64,000 nt of DNA from Bacillota bacterium (GCA_029572815.1 JAKPUQ010000098.1:62001-126000); one strand, 5' to 3'. Positions 1-11,259 are shown, counted from the first letter of the stretch. Notes: generated from the sequence alone by a model not told the origin. Numbers and translations are program-made.

Positions 1-17
1 AGCTTACATTCTGATAA

Positions 18-52
18 AAAAAGGACTGCTATTACAGCAGTCCTTGATTTTT
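18..52 (-). terminator. Rho-independent terminator of the aldolase gene
   Basis: aaggactgct-attac-agcagtcctt perfect stem; T-run on minus strand just after the stop at 52. Confidence 0.85.
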
Positions 53-1026
53 TATTCCTGTGATATTATCTCCTTGTAGAATTCGGAAACGTCCTTACGC
101 TTTTCTTTTGTGAACTGGATAGCGGTTCTGGGGTGCTGATTGAACAGACCTGTAAGGAGATACTGAAGATCGTAACCCCATACAGCACCTTCCTCACGGA
201 GTTTGTCCATATGCTTCTCAATGAACTGGAAGACAGGGTACACATTGTACTTGGGATTTTTCAGAAAGCCCAGAAGGAGTTCCATAGCGCAGTTTCCTGC
301 ACCTCTGCCCATAGAGGAGTATGTAGCGTCAAGCCAGTCAACTCCGTCACCGACTGCCTCGATGGTGTTTGCAAAAGCGAGCTGCTGGTTGTTGTGGGCG
401 TGGATACCGACTTTTTTGCCGTATTTAGATGCGACCTCAAGGTAAAGGTCTGCTATCCGAGCTATCTGCTCGGGGTAAAGTGAACCGAAGCTGTCAACGA
501 TATAGAAAACATCAACAGGGGACTGTCCGAGAATATCAAGTGCGACCTTCATATCGCTTTCCTGTGCGTTGGAGATGGCCATGATATTACAGCTTACTTC
601 GTAGCCCTTCTTCTTTGCATCCTCGATCATGTCTACGGCTGTGGGAATCTGGTGTATATATGTAGCTACACGGATAAGGTCAACGGGACTGTTTTCGCGC
701 TCAGCGATATCCTGCTTGTAGTTGCAGCGTCCTACGTCAGCCATGATAGCAATTTTAAGGTCAGTGTGGTTTTCACCTACGATAGAGCGGATATACTCAT
801 CATCGCAGAATTTACACGAACCGAAATCCTCCACCTTGAACATTTCCTTATCAGCTCTGTAGCCAAACTCCATGTAGTCAACGCCTGCCTTGAGGTTAGA
901 GAGATAAAGATCCCTTACAAACTCATCGGTAAATCTGAAATCGTTTACGAGTCCTCCGTCACGCAGAGTTGCGTCAACAACTCTCACATCTGATCTGTAA
1001 TTCATAAGCTTAGATATCTCTTTCAT
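52..1026 (-). CDS. Aldolase catalytic domain protein (HMGL-like/DRE-TIM family)
   Basis: MKEISKLMNYRSDVRVVDATLRDGGLVNDFRF and HAHNNQQLAFAN motifs; start moved to MKEI at 1026 with upstream RBS. Confidence 0.8.
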   Translation of the reverse strand: MKEISKLMNYRSDVRVVDATLRDGGLVNDFRFTDEFVRDLYLSNLKAGVDYMEFGYRADKEMFKVEDFGSCKFCDDEYIRSIVGENHTDLKIAIMADVGRCNYKQDIAERENSPVDLIRVATYIHQIPTAVDMIEDAKKKGYEVSCNIMAISNAQESDMKVALDILGQSPVDVFYIVDSFGSLYPEQIARIADLYLEVASKYGKKVGIHAHNNQQLAFANTIEAVGDGVDWLDATYSSMGRGAGNCAMELLLGFLKNPKYNVYPVFQFIEKHMDKLREEGAVWGYDLQYLLTGLFNQHPRTAIQFTKEKRKDVSEFYKEIISQE

Positions 1027-1107
1027 AATTATTCCTCTTTCCGTGATACTGTAGCACTTTACGCTGTAACGCTTTACGCTGTAATGCTTTAAAGTCACAA
1101 CATATAT

Positions 1108-1136
1108 AGTATAGCATACTTTTTCATCGTTGTCAA
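1108..1136 (-). promoter_or_regulatory. Sigma-70-type promoter of the aldolase gene
   Basis: Minus strand TTGACA-17 nt-TATACT. Confidence 0.75.
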
Positions 1137-1179
1137 ACATTTTTTGTAATTCTGCGTTTTATATCAAAACACACACAAA

Positions 1180-1213
1180 AAACAGGGACATTTCAGACAA
1201 TGTCCCCATTTTT
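1180..1213 (-). terminator. Rho-independent terminator of the CmpB-like gene
   Basis: gggacat-ttcagaca-atgtccc stem followed by T-run on minus strand. Confidence 0.7.
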
Positions 1214-1216
1214 ATA

Positions 1217-2038
1217 CTATTTACTCATTATTTCTGATTTCAGTTTCTCCAGGCGTTCCTTTAATTCAGCTTTTCTGTCAACAGAGAGCTTCGGGGAAGC
1301 TTTTGAAATACGCTTCAGAGTAATATCACGTTCCTCACTGAGCTTTTTATATTTATCAGCCAGTCCGTCAAGCTTTTGTCTCAGCTCCGCATTTTTATTG
1401 TCAAGCTCTGTTTTCTTATCCATAACGTACTCAACGCCGCTGAATATTCTTTCACCTGCAGCGTCTGAGAGCTTTCGCATATCAGCAGATATGCGCTCTG
1501 TGATAATGAGCTTGTTCCTGATATGGATGATAGCACATACTGTGATGACAGCGTCGCTGAGAAAGCCTATAAGTATGACCGACAGAAGAATTAAGCCGAG
1601 TTTAGGAGGCATTTTCTCTACAAAAGCTGTTACAAGCGGGTGTATCAGCCGCACTGTCACGAGGCAGGCAACGCCCCACAGCAGAGAGAATTTAAGGCAG
1701 ATATAGCCTTTCAGATTAAAACGCTCATTTGTATAGTCCCACCATTTCTGCCTGAATATCTTTTCAAGCAGAAATCCGGTGATGAATTCCAGAGCAGTAG
1801 TCATAATAACTGCTCCGAAATAAAGAACGATGATGTTTTCTTTTATGGGATCAAGAGCACCGCAGACAAGAATAACGCCAAAGCCGTATATAGGGCAGTA
1901 CGGCCCATTAAGAAAACCGCGGTTAATGAATTCTCCATGTTCTACTGCCTGATATACTACCTCAAGACACCACCCAAAGAATGCGTATATAATAAAGTAG
2001 CTTGCAGTGTGAAAGACTGTGATGAGGGTATCGTTCAT
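1217..2038 (-). CDS. Putative ABC transporter permease, CmpB family (PF06541-like) with coiled-coil C-terminus
   Basis: FFGWCLEVVYQ...GFLNGPYCPIYGFG signature and TM segments. Confidence 0.75.
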   Translation of the reverse strand: MNDTLITVFHTASYFIIYAFFGWCLEVVYQAVEHGEFINRGFLNGPYCPIYGFGVILVCGALDPIKENIIVLYFGAVIMTTALEFITGFLLEKIFRQKWWDYTNERFNLKGYICLKFSLLWGVACLVTVRLIHPLVTAFVEKMPPKLGLILLSVILIGFLSDAVITVCAIIHIRNKLIITERISADMRKLSDAAGERIFSGVEYVMDKKTELDNKNAELRQKLDGLADKYKKLSEERDITLKRISKASPKLSVDRKAELKERLEKLKSEIMSK

Positions 2039-2041
2039 ATA

Positions 2042-2711
2042 TCAATAGCCCAGTTCTTCGCCGACGATTATGACCTTTATCCTGCCTTTGTATCTCTGCT
2101 GAGCTGAAATGAGGTAATTGCAGCATATTCTGCCGTCACCTCCGCAGCCGTCGCTTATCTGTCGGCCGGCCTTGGAGAGGGAAACACATTCGCCCTTTTC
2201 CTTGCAGTAGGTCTCACAGTTAAGGCGTACACAGTTAGGGGGGCGCAGCCTCTCTCTTAACTCTGATCTCAGCCTCGTTGAGGTCCTTTACGATCTTATT
2301 GTATCCTGCAATGATTATAACGGACTTGGGACCAAAAGCTATTGCAGCAATACGGTTGCTGTTGCCGTCAACATTGTAAAGAACACCGTCCTCAGTGATA
2401 GCATTGGAGCTTGAAATGTACACATCTGCTGAAAATGCCTTGATATAAAGGTCACGGACTTCTTCGGGTGCTACCTTTGAGCGGTCAAGGTAGGTATAGT
2501 CAGGTGAGGAGAGAAGCTCGCTGAGTCCGCATTCAGCAATTGTCATTGTACCGCCGTTAGAGATCACATCACCCTTTTTCAGCAGGGAAGCTACTATAGG
2601 ACAGACGTCATCTTTAGTTTCGGCGTAGTAGAACTCCATATTGTTCTTACGCAGCTTTTCACCTACAGCGTTGATACGTTTTTCGATTATTGTTTTCTTG
2701 TTACTATCCAT
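2042..2711 (-). pseudogene. LUD domain (LutC/YkgG-like) protein, frameshifted in a G6/C6 run
   Basis: ORF 2235-2711 ends ...KREAAPP*; removing one C gives KREAAPNCVRLNCETYCKEKGECVSLSKAGRQISDGCGGDGRICC... through to TGA at 2042-2044. Confidence 0.75.
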
Positions 2712-2774
2712 TGTAAACACTCCTTAAAAAATCAATATGCAGGACATACTGCCCCGCATACCGTTATTATGAAC

Positions 2775-3302
2775 TTAGTCGTTATCAGGCTCAAGAACCG
2801 CATAGTTGCCGTCTGCGCGCTTATAAACAACGTTAATAAGACCTGTCTCGGCATTTGTGAACATAAAGAACTCATGATCCAGCATATTCATCTGAAGAAT
2901 AGCCTCATCGATATCCATGGGTCTCATCTTGAACTTCTTGTGCTTGATTACCTCGTAATCAACTGTATCAGGCACAGGATAAGCAAAAGCCTCCTTGAAA
3001 GCTGTATCCTTAAGCTTCTTCTCGACCTTGGTCTTGTTCTTTCTGATCTGTCTGATGATCTTATCGATAGCATCGTCAAGAGCAACATACTTGTCTTCAG
3101 CTGTACGCTCTGCACGGAAAATAATGCTGTTGTATTTTACAGTAAGCTCAAGAATGATCTGATTTCTGATCTCAGAAATAACGATCTTTGCATCAGCATC
3201 GTCGCCAAAGAACTTTCCGAGACGAGTATCGATCCTTTTCTCAGCGTATTCAGTAAAGTTAGTCGGGATCTGCATTTTCTTAGCTGTGATGGTAGTTTTC
3301 AT
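2775..3302 (-). CDS. hpf: Ribosome hibernation promoting factor, long form
   Basis: MKTTITAKKMQIPTNFTEYAEKRIDTRLGKFF N-terminus and C-terminal MRPMDIDEAILQMNMLDHEFFMFTNAETG. Confidence 0.95.
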   Translation of the reverse strand: MKTTITAKKMQIPTNFTEYAEKRIDTRLGKFFGDDADAKIVISEIRNQIILELTVKYNSIIFRAERTAEDKYVALDDAIDKIIRQIRKNKTKVEKKLKDTAFKEAFAYPVPDTVDYEVIKHKKFKMRPMDIDEAILQMNMLDHEFFMFTNAETGLINVVYKRADGNYAVLEPDND

Positions 3303-3444
3303 ATTAGTCCTCCTTTAAGCTATGTGAAAAACATAGCATAAGTTTATGGTTACATTATACCATAATATAAGAGCTTTTACAAGGTATTTTTGTTAAATTC
3401 GTTTAAATGCACAAAGAGAAATCTATTATTTGTTTAATCTGACA

Positions 3445-4806
3445 TCAATTATTGTTTTTTAAATTATCAAGAAGCACCTGTGCTATCTGCTCTGTGGTCA
3501 GATATCCGCTGTCCTTGTGTTCGATAAGAATGCAGAAAGCGATGGGGAAGGAAGGATCGTCCACAAATCCAACAAGAAGTGAATTTTCATGCGCACCCTC
3601 ATCTACCTGAGCAGTACCGCTCTTTACTCCGACAGTGTATCCTGAGATAGAATAAGCGTACCTGTCAGCTCCGTTTGTGAGAAGTATCTGCTTTGCAGAA
3701 GAAGCGGTGCTTTCGGAGAAAAGCTTGTCGCTGTAGCGTGTCTTGGCTTTATCCTTAACACTACCTTTGACGTCCGTTACGTGGTCGATGAAGTAAGGCA
3801 TAGTCATTCTGCCTGTCTCGTTTGCTATGGCGCTCTGCCACATCATAAGCTGCATTGGACTTACAAGGGTGTCTCCCTGACCGATGCAGCCCCACTGGGT
3901 CTTGAACTGATATTTGTCCTCTAGAGTCGTTGAAGCTGTATCGCACTGGATACCATCTATTTCATAATAGGTTGGTTCACCACCGTTGAGAACATAGCCC
4001 ATCTTTTCGTACTGTTTCATAACACGGTCCAGAGGCATTTCATCATCCTCAATGAGCTGTGCGAAGAATGGGTTACAGCTGTTTTCAAAGGCTTCCTGGA
4101 TATTCTGTGTACCGTGCCCGTAAATGTTGTGGCAGTCAATGGTATCTCCGGTCTGGTTAGTGTATTTGCCTGAGCAGTTATAGCTCTTGGCGTAGAGATT
4201 GCTTGTTCCCATTATCTCAAGGGCTGTAACAACAGTTGAGACCTTCTGTGTAGAGCCCGGGACCGTACCTGACAAAGTCTTGGACAGGAGAGTACCGGGG
4301 CGGAAACTGCCAATGTCAGCATAACCCTTGGTAACATCAAGAGAGGGGAGACTTGCGCTCACAAGCATCTCACCGGTCTTGTAATTATAGGCACATACAC
4401 AGCCGTCCTGATAGCCGAAGGCATTGAATACAGCGCGGTTTGAAGCGTGGTCAAGGGTAGTATAGATAGCAGCCTTGCCGCCGTTCTGCATAAGTCCGTT
4501 TGAGAAGCTGTAGTTATTAAGCTTCTCAATGTTATTTGCAACAAGAGTATTGTTCATCTGGCCCTTATCATCGCCGATGATATTTCCAACGTCGAGGAAA
4601 TAATTATCAGGATATGAGCCCTCTCCCGTACCGTCAAAGAGTACATCACCTTTTCGGTCATAGACAAATCCCAGCTCGTGTTTGTCGGAATTCATCATGT
4701 AGAATGAGGATTCATGAATGAGCTTGAATACGAGTACAGCCATACCGAGTATGAACAGCGTGATTATCAGGCTGATAAGCCTTTGTGTTCTTTTTATGCT
4801 CTTCAT
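3445..4806 (-). CDS. Penicillin-binding protein transpeptidase (PbpA/FtsI-like)
   Basis: RPGTLLSKTLSGTVPGSTQKV, YGHGTQNIQEAFENSCNPFF and VGVKSGTAQV (KTG-like box); start at MKSIKR after GGAGG. Confidence 0.9.
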   Translation of the reverse strand: MKSIKRTQRLISLIITLFILGMAVLVFKLIHESSFYMMNSDKHELGFVYDRKGDVLFDGTGEGSYPDNYFLDVGNIIGDDKGQMNNTLVANNIEKLNNYSFSNGLMQNGGKAAIYTTLDHASNRAVFNAFGYQDGCVCAYNYKTGEMLVSASLPSLDVTKGYADIGSFRPGTLLSKTLSGTVPGSTQKVSTVVTALEIMGTSNLYAKSYNCSGKYTNQTGDTIDCHNIYGHGTQNIQEAFENSCNPFFAQLIEDDEMPLDRVMKQYEKMGYVLNGGEPTYYEIDGIQCDTASTTLEDKYQFKTQWGCIGQGDTLVSPMQLMMWQSAIANETGRMTMPYFIDHVTDVKGSVKDKAKTRYSDKLFSESTASSAKQILLTNGADRYAYSISGYTVGVKSGTAQVDEGAHENSLLVGFVDDPSFPIAFCILIEHKDSGYLTTEQIAQVLLDNLKNNN

Positions 4807-6137
4807 TCCTTCCACCTCCATGCGGGCTCGGGATCTTCCTGCTTCTTCTGCTTATGCTCCTTGAAAACAGGGGACTGTCCTGCCATGAGCATTCCTATCA
4901 TAAGACCGCTGACGAGCAATGAGCTTCCTCCGGTGGAGATGAAGGGGATAGTAACTCCCGTAAATGGGATAAGATTACATGAGCCAAAAATATTCAGGGC
5001 CATCTGTACAATGAAAGCTGCGCAGACACAGGCAGACATTGAGCCATGAAAATATGAACGTGTAGGATTGATAAGGGGAACTGACGCTATTATAATAATG
5101 GCAAGAACCATCATAAGGGCGTAGAGAAGTCCCCATTCCTCGCTTATTGTAGCGAAAACTATATCATTGTCAAAAGCGAATACGTTGACGAGAAATCCCT
5201 TTCCGGGACCTACTCCGAACCACCCGCCGTTGGCGATCCCGATAAGCGCCTGAGACTGCTGATAGCCGTCGCCGGTCTTATCGCTCCATATATCAACGTG
5301 TAGTCTGTGCTGAACGTAATCGGGAGCGTATTTAAGTCCGATAAGAAGGAATACAACCAGTACAGCTATAACTCCGAAAAGCTTTTTCTTGGAGAATTTA
5401 GCCTTGGGGTAGCATATCCTGAGAAGGAAGCCGACTGCGTAAATACTGAGAAATGTGGGAAGGCTTCCGTAATCGTGGGATTTGACCTGTACAAGGCAGA
5501 TAACCGCCATTATACAGAAAAGTGCGATATTTTCATAGACTACATTAAAAATAAGTATTTTATGTTTTTTCTGCTGATCTGCAATAGATGTGGCGCAGGC
5601 AAGTACGAACAGAGGCTTGATGAACTCAGAAGGCTGCAATGTGAATGAACCGATCTCTATCCACATATTCTCAGCACTTGTGAATACAAGGGTGATAAGG
5701 ACCATTACTCCGATAGCGCCGTATATATATAGCTTTTTATCCTGAAGGAGCTTGTGATCCCTGCACAGCATATATCCTGCTTTACAGGCGGCAAGGCATA
5801 CTATACAGGTTGTGTAGTGCTTTACATCAAAGCCTACTTTGCCGAAACATGACTGGAATATGACACTCATACCTATTATCAGAATGAGCAGGAAATCCAG
5901 GGCATAGGAAATTTGCTTGAATGCGAGTATGACAGCAAAATAGGCTATGTCAAGAATAATCACCGCAGCACCAAGAACTGCCACATCGCGGACCTCAGTA
6001 TAATTGCCGTTGAACCAGATATTGGTGAGCATGGCAAAATGAGCAATTAGTACGAAAATACATGAGAAAACATATGCAACAGGATTAGCGTACACGGGGA
6101 TCCCTCCTTTTTCGGAAGAGAAGCCTGCGGTTTCCAA
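4803..6137 (-). CDS. FtsW/RodA/SpoVE family SEDS protein
   Basis: Multiple TM helices; SQALIGIANGGWFGVGPGKG and FTGVTIPFISTGGSSLLVSG. Confidence 0.93.
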   Translation of the reverse strand: METAGFSSEKGGIPVYANPVAYVFSCIFVLIAHFAMLTNIWFNGNYTEVRDVAVLGAAVIILDIAYFAVILAFKQISYALDFLLILIIGMSVIFQSCFGKVGFDVKHYTTCIVCLAACKAGYMLCRDHKLLQDKKLYIYGAIGVMVLITLVFTSAENMWIEIGSFTLQPSEFIKPLFVLACATSIADQQKKHKILIFNVVYENIALFCIMAVICLVQVKSHDYGSLPTFLSIYAVGFLLRICYPKAKFSKKKLFGVIAVLVVFLLIGLKYAPDYVQHRLHVDIWSDKTGDGYQQSQALIGIANGGWFGVGPGKGFLVNVFAFDNDIVFATISEEWGLLYALMMVLAIIIIASVPLINPTRSYFHGSMSACVCAAFIVQMALNIFGSCNLIPFTGVTIPFISTGGSSLLVSGLMIGMLMAGQSPVFKEHKQKKQEDPEPAWRWKE

Positions 6138-6504
6138 GCTTTATCATGTCATTTTCGTGAAGAATTGTTTCACGTGTAAGCTCACCGTTTACAAATATGC
6201 CGGATTTTGAGCCGATGTCCTTTATTGTCCATACACCGTTAGCAACAGTGAGCATGGCGTGATATCTTGAGACAGACAGATCCGGGAGCCTTATATCAGC
6301 TGAAGCGTGCCTGCCGATAAGCACCTCGTCGCAGCCAAGTTCATAGGTCTTGTCCTGCTCGGCAAGCTCCATATCATTTGAGACCTGATGCCAGTTCTTT
6401 TTTGTAGATTTTTTCTCACGATAAGCTGTTATAATGAGCACAAGGATACATATGTCCAGTGCAGCCGCCGCAACAGCACACAATATGAGATTCAGAGAAT
6501 CCAA
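6085..6504 (-). CDS. FHA domain-containing membrane protein
   Basis: LIGRHASADIRLPDLSVSRYHAMLTVANGVWTIKDIGSKSGIFVNG; N-terminal TM; overlaps ftsW-like start. Confidence 0.92.
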   Translation of the reverse strand: MDSLNLILCAVAAAALDICILVLIITAYREKKSTKKNWHQVSNDMELAEQDKTYELGCDEVLIGRHASADIRLPDLSVSRYHAMLTVANGVWTIKDIGSKSGIFVNGELTRETILHENDMIKLGNRRLLFRKRRDPRVR

Positions 6505-6586
6505 AGTAACACCTCCGTGTAAAAATACTTTTTATATTATAACACAATAGAATGATTATTTCAACAATAAAACTGCTGCATTAAAA

Positions 6587-6612
6587 ATCCCGAAGAAAAG
6601 CTCTTCAGGATC
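6587..6612 (-). terminator. Terminator after ftsH
   Basis: Minus strand tcctgaaga-gctt-ttcttcggga followed by TTTTT. Confidence 0.7.
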
Positions 6613-6620
6613 TTTCGTTA

Positions 6621-8537
6621 TTAGTTGTTTTCAGGAGCGGGCTCTTCATCAAAGCCAAGACCGCCCATTGGCTCCTCGGGAGCTTCATCTGTGAGGACTG
6701 ATTCACTGATCTCGCCTCTCATAAGCTTTTCAAAATCGTCTCCGTCGATCTTTTCATATTTGAGAAGATACTTTGCAAGGAAGTGCATCTTGTCAGCGTT
6801 TGCTCTGAGTATCTCAGTACAGTCGCTGTAAGCCTTTTCGATGATGGAACGAACTTCCTCGTCGATCTGTGCGGCAACAGCCTCGCTGTAGTTCTTGGTG
6901 TGACCGTAGTCCTTTCCGAGGAAGACTTCATCATTGTCAGAGCCGTAGGTAACAGTACCAAGCTTAGATGAGAAGCCGTATTTAGTTACCATGTTCCTTG
7001 CGGTAGCTGTAGCTCTTTCGATATCGTTGGAAGCTCCGGTACAGATATCATCCAGGAAGATCTCCTCTGCACAGCGGCCTCCCAGCATAGTGATTATGCG
7101 CTCACGCATCTGGTTGCGGGAAACGTGCTGATCGTCTGTATCAGGACGATAGATAGTAAGACCGGCAGCCATACCTCTCTGGATAATAGTAACCTGATGT
7201 ACCTTATCCTGGGTGGGAAGGTTGTATGAAGCGATCGCGTGGCCTGCTTCATGATAAGCCGTTACCTTTCTGTCATGCTCTGTAACGATCCTTGACTTCT
7301 TCTCGGGACCTGCAATTACCTTAAGAGTAGCTTCCTCGATATCAGCCTCAGTAATAGCGCTGCGCTCATTTCTTGCAGCAAGGAGAGCAGCTTCATTGAG
7401 TACATTTTCAAGGTCCGCACCTGTAAAGCCCTGAGTAGTTCTTGCGATACGTTTGATATCGACATCGGGGCCAAGAGGTTTGTTCTTTGCGTGTACTCTG
7501 AGTATCTCTTCACGTCCCTTTACATCGGGATAGCCAACAACGATCTGTCTGTCAAATCTTCCCGGTCTGAGAAGAGCGGGATCGAGAATATCACGTCTGT
7601 TCGTAGCAGCGATAACAATAACGCTTTCGTTGCCTGTAAAACCGTCCATCTCTACGAGAAGCTGATTAAGAGTCTGTTCACGTTCGTCGTGTCCGCCGCC
7701 GAGACCTGCGCCTCTGTGACGTCCGACAGCATCGATCTCATCGATGAATATAATAGTAGGAGCGTGCTTCTTAGCCTGTTCAAAGAGGTCTCTGACTCTT
7801 GAAGCACCAACACCTACGAACATCTCAACGAAGTCCGAACCTGAGATGGGGAAGAAGGGGCAGCCTGCTTCGCCTGCAACTGCACGGGCAAGAAGTGTCT
7901 TACCTGTACCGGGAGGACCGAGAAGAAGTACGCCCTTAGGCACTTTAGCTCCCAGCTCAGTATATTTCTTAGGGTTCTTGAGGTAATCAACTATCTCCAC
8001 AAGTTCCTGCTTTTCTTCATCAGCGCCAGCAACATCCTTGAATGTAGCCTTTCTTGCACTTGCGCCGTTTTTCAGATTAGCCTTGCCGAAGGTAGTGTAC
8101 TTACCGCCGCCGCCGCTCTGCTTCATCATAAAGTAGAGGATAGCGATTCCGAGAATTATGGTTAGCAGAACAGGGATAAGTGAATAGAGCCATGTTCTGT
8201 CAGTGACCTTGATGTAGTCCTGTACAAGAGGAGCGTCCGGATTAGCCTTATTATACTCCTTACGGTAGTTTTCGGTATCTGAAAGGAAGATGTTAACGTT
8301 TGGTACAGTGTAATGCTTCTCGGTATCATCGCCCTTCAGCTTGTAGGTAAGATCTCCCGTTCCCAGATCAAGGGTGTATTCAGAGACCTTTTTATCGTCG
8401 AAATAACTGATAACGGTGGTGTATTCGGTCTTATCCGCGTCAGCATTGATCCTTGAGCTGATGAAAACAAGGCAGAAAACCGCAATAACGATTAACAGCA
8501 GGTAGGTAATGATACCCTTGCTTTTCTTTGGTGTCAA
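6621..8537 (-). CDS. ftsH: ATP-dependent zinc metalloprotease FtsH
   Basis: [23 protein letters not shown] Walker A, SRH region, HEAGH zinc motif. Confidence 0.98.
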   Translation of the reverse strand: MTPKKSKGIITYLLLIVIAVFCLVFISSRINADADKTEYTTVISYFDDKKVSEYTLDLGTGDLTYKLKGDDTEKHYTVPNVNIFLSDTENYRKEYNKANPDAPLVQDYIKVTDRTWLYSLIPVLLTIILGIAILYFMMKQSGGGGKYTTFGKANLKNGASARKATFKDVAGADEEKQELVEIVDYLKNPKKYTELGAKVPKGVLLLGPPGTGKTLLARAVAGEAGCPFFPISGSDFVEMFVGVGASRVRDLFEQAKKHAPTIIFIDEIDAVGRHRGAGLGGGHDEREQTLNQLLVEMDGFTGNESVIVIAATNRRDILDPALLRPGRFDRQIVVGYPDVKGREEILRVHAKNKPLGPDVDIKRIARTTQGFTGADLENVLNEAALLAARNERSAITEADIEEATLKVIAGPEKKSRIVTEHDRKVTAYHEAGHAIASYNLPTQDKVHQVTIIQRGMAAGLTIYRPDTDDQHVSRNQMRERIITMLGGRCAEEIFLDDICTGASNDIERATATARNMVTKYGFSSKLGTVTYGSDNDEVFLGKDYGHTKNYSEAVAAQIDEEVRSIIEKAYSDCTEILRANADKMHFLAKYLLKYEKIDGDDFEKLMRGEISESVLTDEAPEEPMGGLGFDEEPAPENN

Positions 8538-8554
8538 ATTATCCTCTCCATTCT

Positions 8555-9895
8555 TTATGATCGTAAAAATGATATTTCAAGAAATCTGGCTGTATTGCTG
8601 TCGGGAGCTGTTCTGTCAGCGATCCCGAGCCTTTCTGCTAAGATCGTACCTTCTTCGTCTTCGATAAAGAGAAGACCATTTCGCTTTTCGAGCGGTATTT
8701 TTTCATTGATAAGCTTTTTGACTGAGGAAGTGAACTCCCTTCCTTTAAGTCTTATCTTATCGCCGTATTTTCTGGTACGCACAATAAGCCTTCCTCTTAT
8801 TTTATCATAATCAAGCAGATAAAATGTGGATTTTTTGTGAACAGCTTCAATTTTCTTCAAATTATCACATTCTATAATATCGCACCTTACGATACAATTG
8901 TCACAAATGACGTTTTCACCGGGCTGCAAAGGCATTTCAACAGCTATTTCGGCCGCTTTATCTATTGAACGAAGGATAATGCTTCCCTCATTGGCTATAA
9001 GGTAAATCTTACCGGAAATATTGAGCTTGCCGCCATATAGGAGTATATGGTCGGCTTCCTTAAGTCTCTTATGTGAGTAGGGGAGTTTATTATCCGAGAG
9101 TAGTCGTGATATACAGCGTTTTCGGATAACAGACGGGTAACCTCTCAGTCCGACAAGGGCATTTCCGTCTCTGCATTGCTTCATAGCAAGGTCTGTATCG
9201 GCCTCGATAACTGCATTTTCCTCTCTGACCGTATCAATGGTATTTACAGAGGTAGCAACAACGGAGCTGTTTATCTCTTCAAGAAGGGGGATTATCCTAT
9301 GCCTTATTTTATTACGCGTATAATCATCTGAGAGATTAGTGCTGTCAGTAACATAGTTTTGTCCCGATATTTTTAGAAATTCTTCGATCTCAGCCCTCGA
9401 AACTGTGAGTAGCGGTCTGATTATATTACCTCGAACACAAGGTATGCCCGCCAGTCCCTTTATGCCTGTACCACGGGTCAGGTTAAGGATGACAGTTTCA
9501 AGGTTGTCATTTGCGTTGTGAGCGGTTGCAAGCTTTTTACCCTCAGAGTGCTTTGCGAACTCCTCATAGCGCATTATCCTCGCGGTCTCTTCTGTGGACT
9601 TCTGCCATTTTTTTGACTGACTGACAACATCACAGCGCACAGCCGTAAAGGCTATATCAAGGCTTTTACAGAGCTTGCGGCAGAACTCTTCATCGCTGTC
9701 GCTCTCTTCGCCTCTGATACAATGGTTGACGTGCAGAGCCTCTACAGTTATACCCAGTTTTTCTCTTAGCTGATACAGCGAAAGCAGCAGGGCAACACTG
9801 TCGGCGCCTCCCGAGAGGCCGCAGACTGCTGTATCGCCGCTGCTGAGCATATTATTTTCGGATATAAATTTGTAAACCTTGGTTAACATGATCAT
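8555..9895 (-). CDS. tilS: tRNA(Ile)-lysidine synthetase
   Basis: [19 protein letters not shown]-loop, [14 protein letters not shown]. Confidence 0.93.
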   Translation of the reverse strand: MIMLTKVYKFISENNMLSSGDTAVCGLSGGADSVALLLSLYQLREKLGITVEALHVNHCIRGEESDSDEEFCRKLCKSLDIAFTAVRCDVVSQSKKWQKSTEETARIMRYEEFAKHSEGKKLATAHNANDNLETVILNLTRGTGIKGLAGIPCVRGNIIRPLLTVSRAEIEEFLKISGQNYVTDSTNLSDDYTRNKIRHRIIPLLEEINSSVVATSVNTIDTVREENAVIEADTDLAMKQCRDGNALVGLRGYPSVIRKRCISRLLSDNKLPYSHKRLKEADHILLYGGKLNISGKIYLIANEGSIILRSIDKAAEIAVEMPLQPGENVICDNCIVRCDIIECDNLKKIEAVHKKSTFYLLDYDKIRGRLIVRTRKYGDKIRLKGREFTSSVKKLINEKIPLEKRNGLLFIEDEEGTILAERLGIADRTAPDSNTARFLEISFLRS

Positions 9896-11256
9896 ACATT
9901 CTCGGGCGGAGTTTCGTAATCAGGATTTGAAAATCTTGTATACTGACCGTCCCATATGAGTTCGACAGTACCCGTTTCACCGTGACGGTTTTTAGCCACG
10001 ATACACTCGGAGATATTCTGTCTCTGGCTTTCCTTATTATAATAAGCCTCACGATAGAGGAAAAGAACTATATCTGCGTCCTGCTCGATTGATCCTGATT
10101 CACGCAGGTCAGAAAGCATGGGGCGCTTATCTGTACGGCTCTCAACAGCACGGGAGAGCTGTGAAAGGAGGATAACAGGAACATTAAGCTCCTTAGCCAT
10201 GACCTTTAGCTGTCGGGTTATCTCACTGATAACGGTAACACGGTTATCAGAGCGTGAGGTGGACTCCATGAGCTGAAGGTAGTCGATGATGACAAGTCCG
10301 AGATTTTTTGTACGTCTAAGCTTAGCCTTCATCTGCTGAACGGTCATGCTTGCGGTATCGTCGATATACAGCGGGAGAGAGCTGAGATAGCCTGCGCTGG
10401 TAGCAAGCTTTACCCAGTCATCGCCTGAGATCCTTCCGTTTCTGAGGGTGTTGGACTCGACAAGAGCCTCTGTAGAGAGTATTCTCGTAGCCAGCTGCTC
10501 CTTTGACATTTCCAGGTTGAAGGTAACGACTTCCTTTTCAGCACGTCTTGCGACGTTGGTAGCTATATTCATAGCGAAAGATGTCTTTCCCATACCTGGA
10601 CGGGCAGCTATAATTATCAGATCAGATTTGTTAAGACCTGATGTTATGCTGTCCAGAAGGGTGAAGCCGGTCCTCGCACCAACATACTTGTCCTTGTCAG
10701 GACCTGAGATCTTTCCGAGACGGTCATAAGCCTCGGCGATAGCCTCTGAAAGGGGAACAAGTCCGCGGACATCGCGTCCCTGCCTGATATCGTAGATTTT
10801 CTGCTCGGCAGAGTCCAGAAGTAGCTGGGCGTTCTGTTCGCCAGACTGCACTTCTTCAAGTATAGTCCTTGCTACATAGCTGAGGCTCCTCAGGAAGTAC
10901 TTATCCGCAACGATCTTGCAATAGCTTTCTATATTAGCGGTAGAGGGAAGCATATTTCCTATTTCGGCAAGATAACGCCTTCCCTCTGCCGGACTCTCGA
11001 ATATATGCTGTTTTTCTGCTTCATTGAGCACTGTTACGATATCAACAGGGAGACTCATGGAATTCATTTGCAGCATTATCGAGTAAAGAGCCTTGTGCTG
11101 ATCGTTATAGAAGTACTCGGGCTTTATGAGCTCAAGTACGTCAGAGAGTACTGAAGGATCGGAGATTATAGCTCCTAAAACGGACTGCTCCGCCTCGATA
11201 CTGTGGGGCAGTTCGCGGGCGGAGAGCAGGATATCATTTTCGTCCATATTTTTCAC
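9892..11256 (-). CDS. dnaB: Replicative DNA helicase DnaB
   Basis: PHSIEAEQSVLGAII..., IIAARPGMGKTSFAMNIA, SDLRESGSIEQDADIVLFLYR. Confidence 0.98.
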   Translation of the reverse strand: MKNMDENDILLSARELPHSIEAEQSVLGAIISDPSVLSDVLELIKPEYFYNDQHKALYSIMLQMNSMSLPVDIVTVLNEAEKQHIFESPAEGRRYLAEIGNMLPSTANIESYCKIVADKYFLRSLSYVARTILEEVQSGEQNAQLLLDSAEQKIYDIRQGRDVRGLVPLSEAIAEAYDRLGKISGPDKDKYVGARTGFTLLDSITSGLNKSDLIIIAARPGMGKTSFAMNIATNVARRAEKEVVTFNLEMSKEQLATRILSTEALVESNTLRNGRISGDDWVKLATSAGYLSSLPLYIDDTASMTVQQMKAKLRRTKNLGLVIIDYLQLMESTSRSDNRVTVISEITRQLKVMAKELNVPVILLSQLSRAVESRTDKRPMLSDLRESGSIEQDADIVLFLYREAYYNKESQRQNISECIVAKNRHGETGTVELIWDGQYTRFSNPDYETPPENV

Positions 11257-11259
11257 CGA

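Noticed and set aside
1200-2107. Plus-strand ORFs of 168 and 155 aa opposite the CmpB-like gene
   Set aside because: Low-complexity antisense translations of the minus-strand genes.
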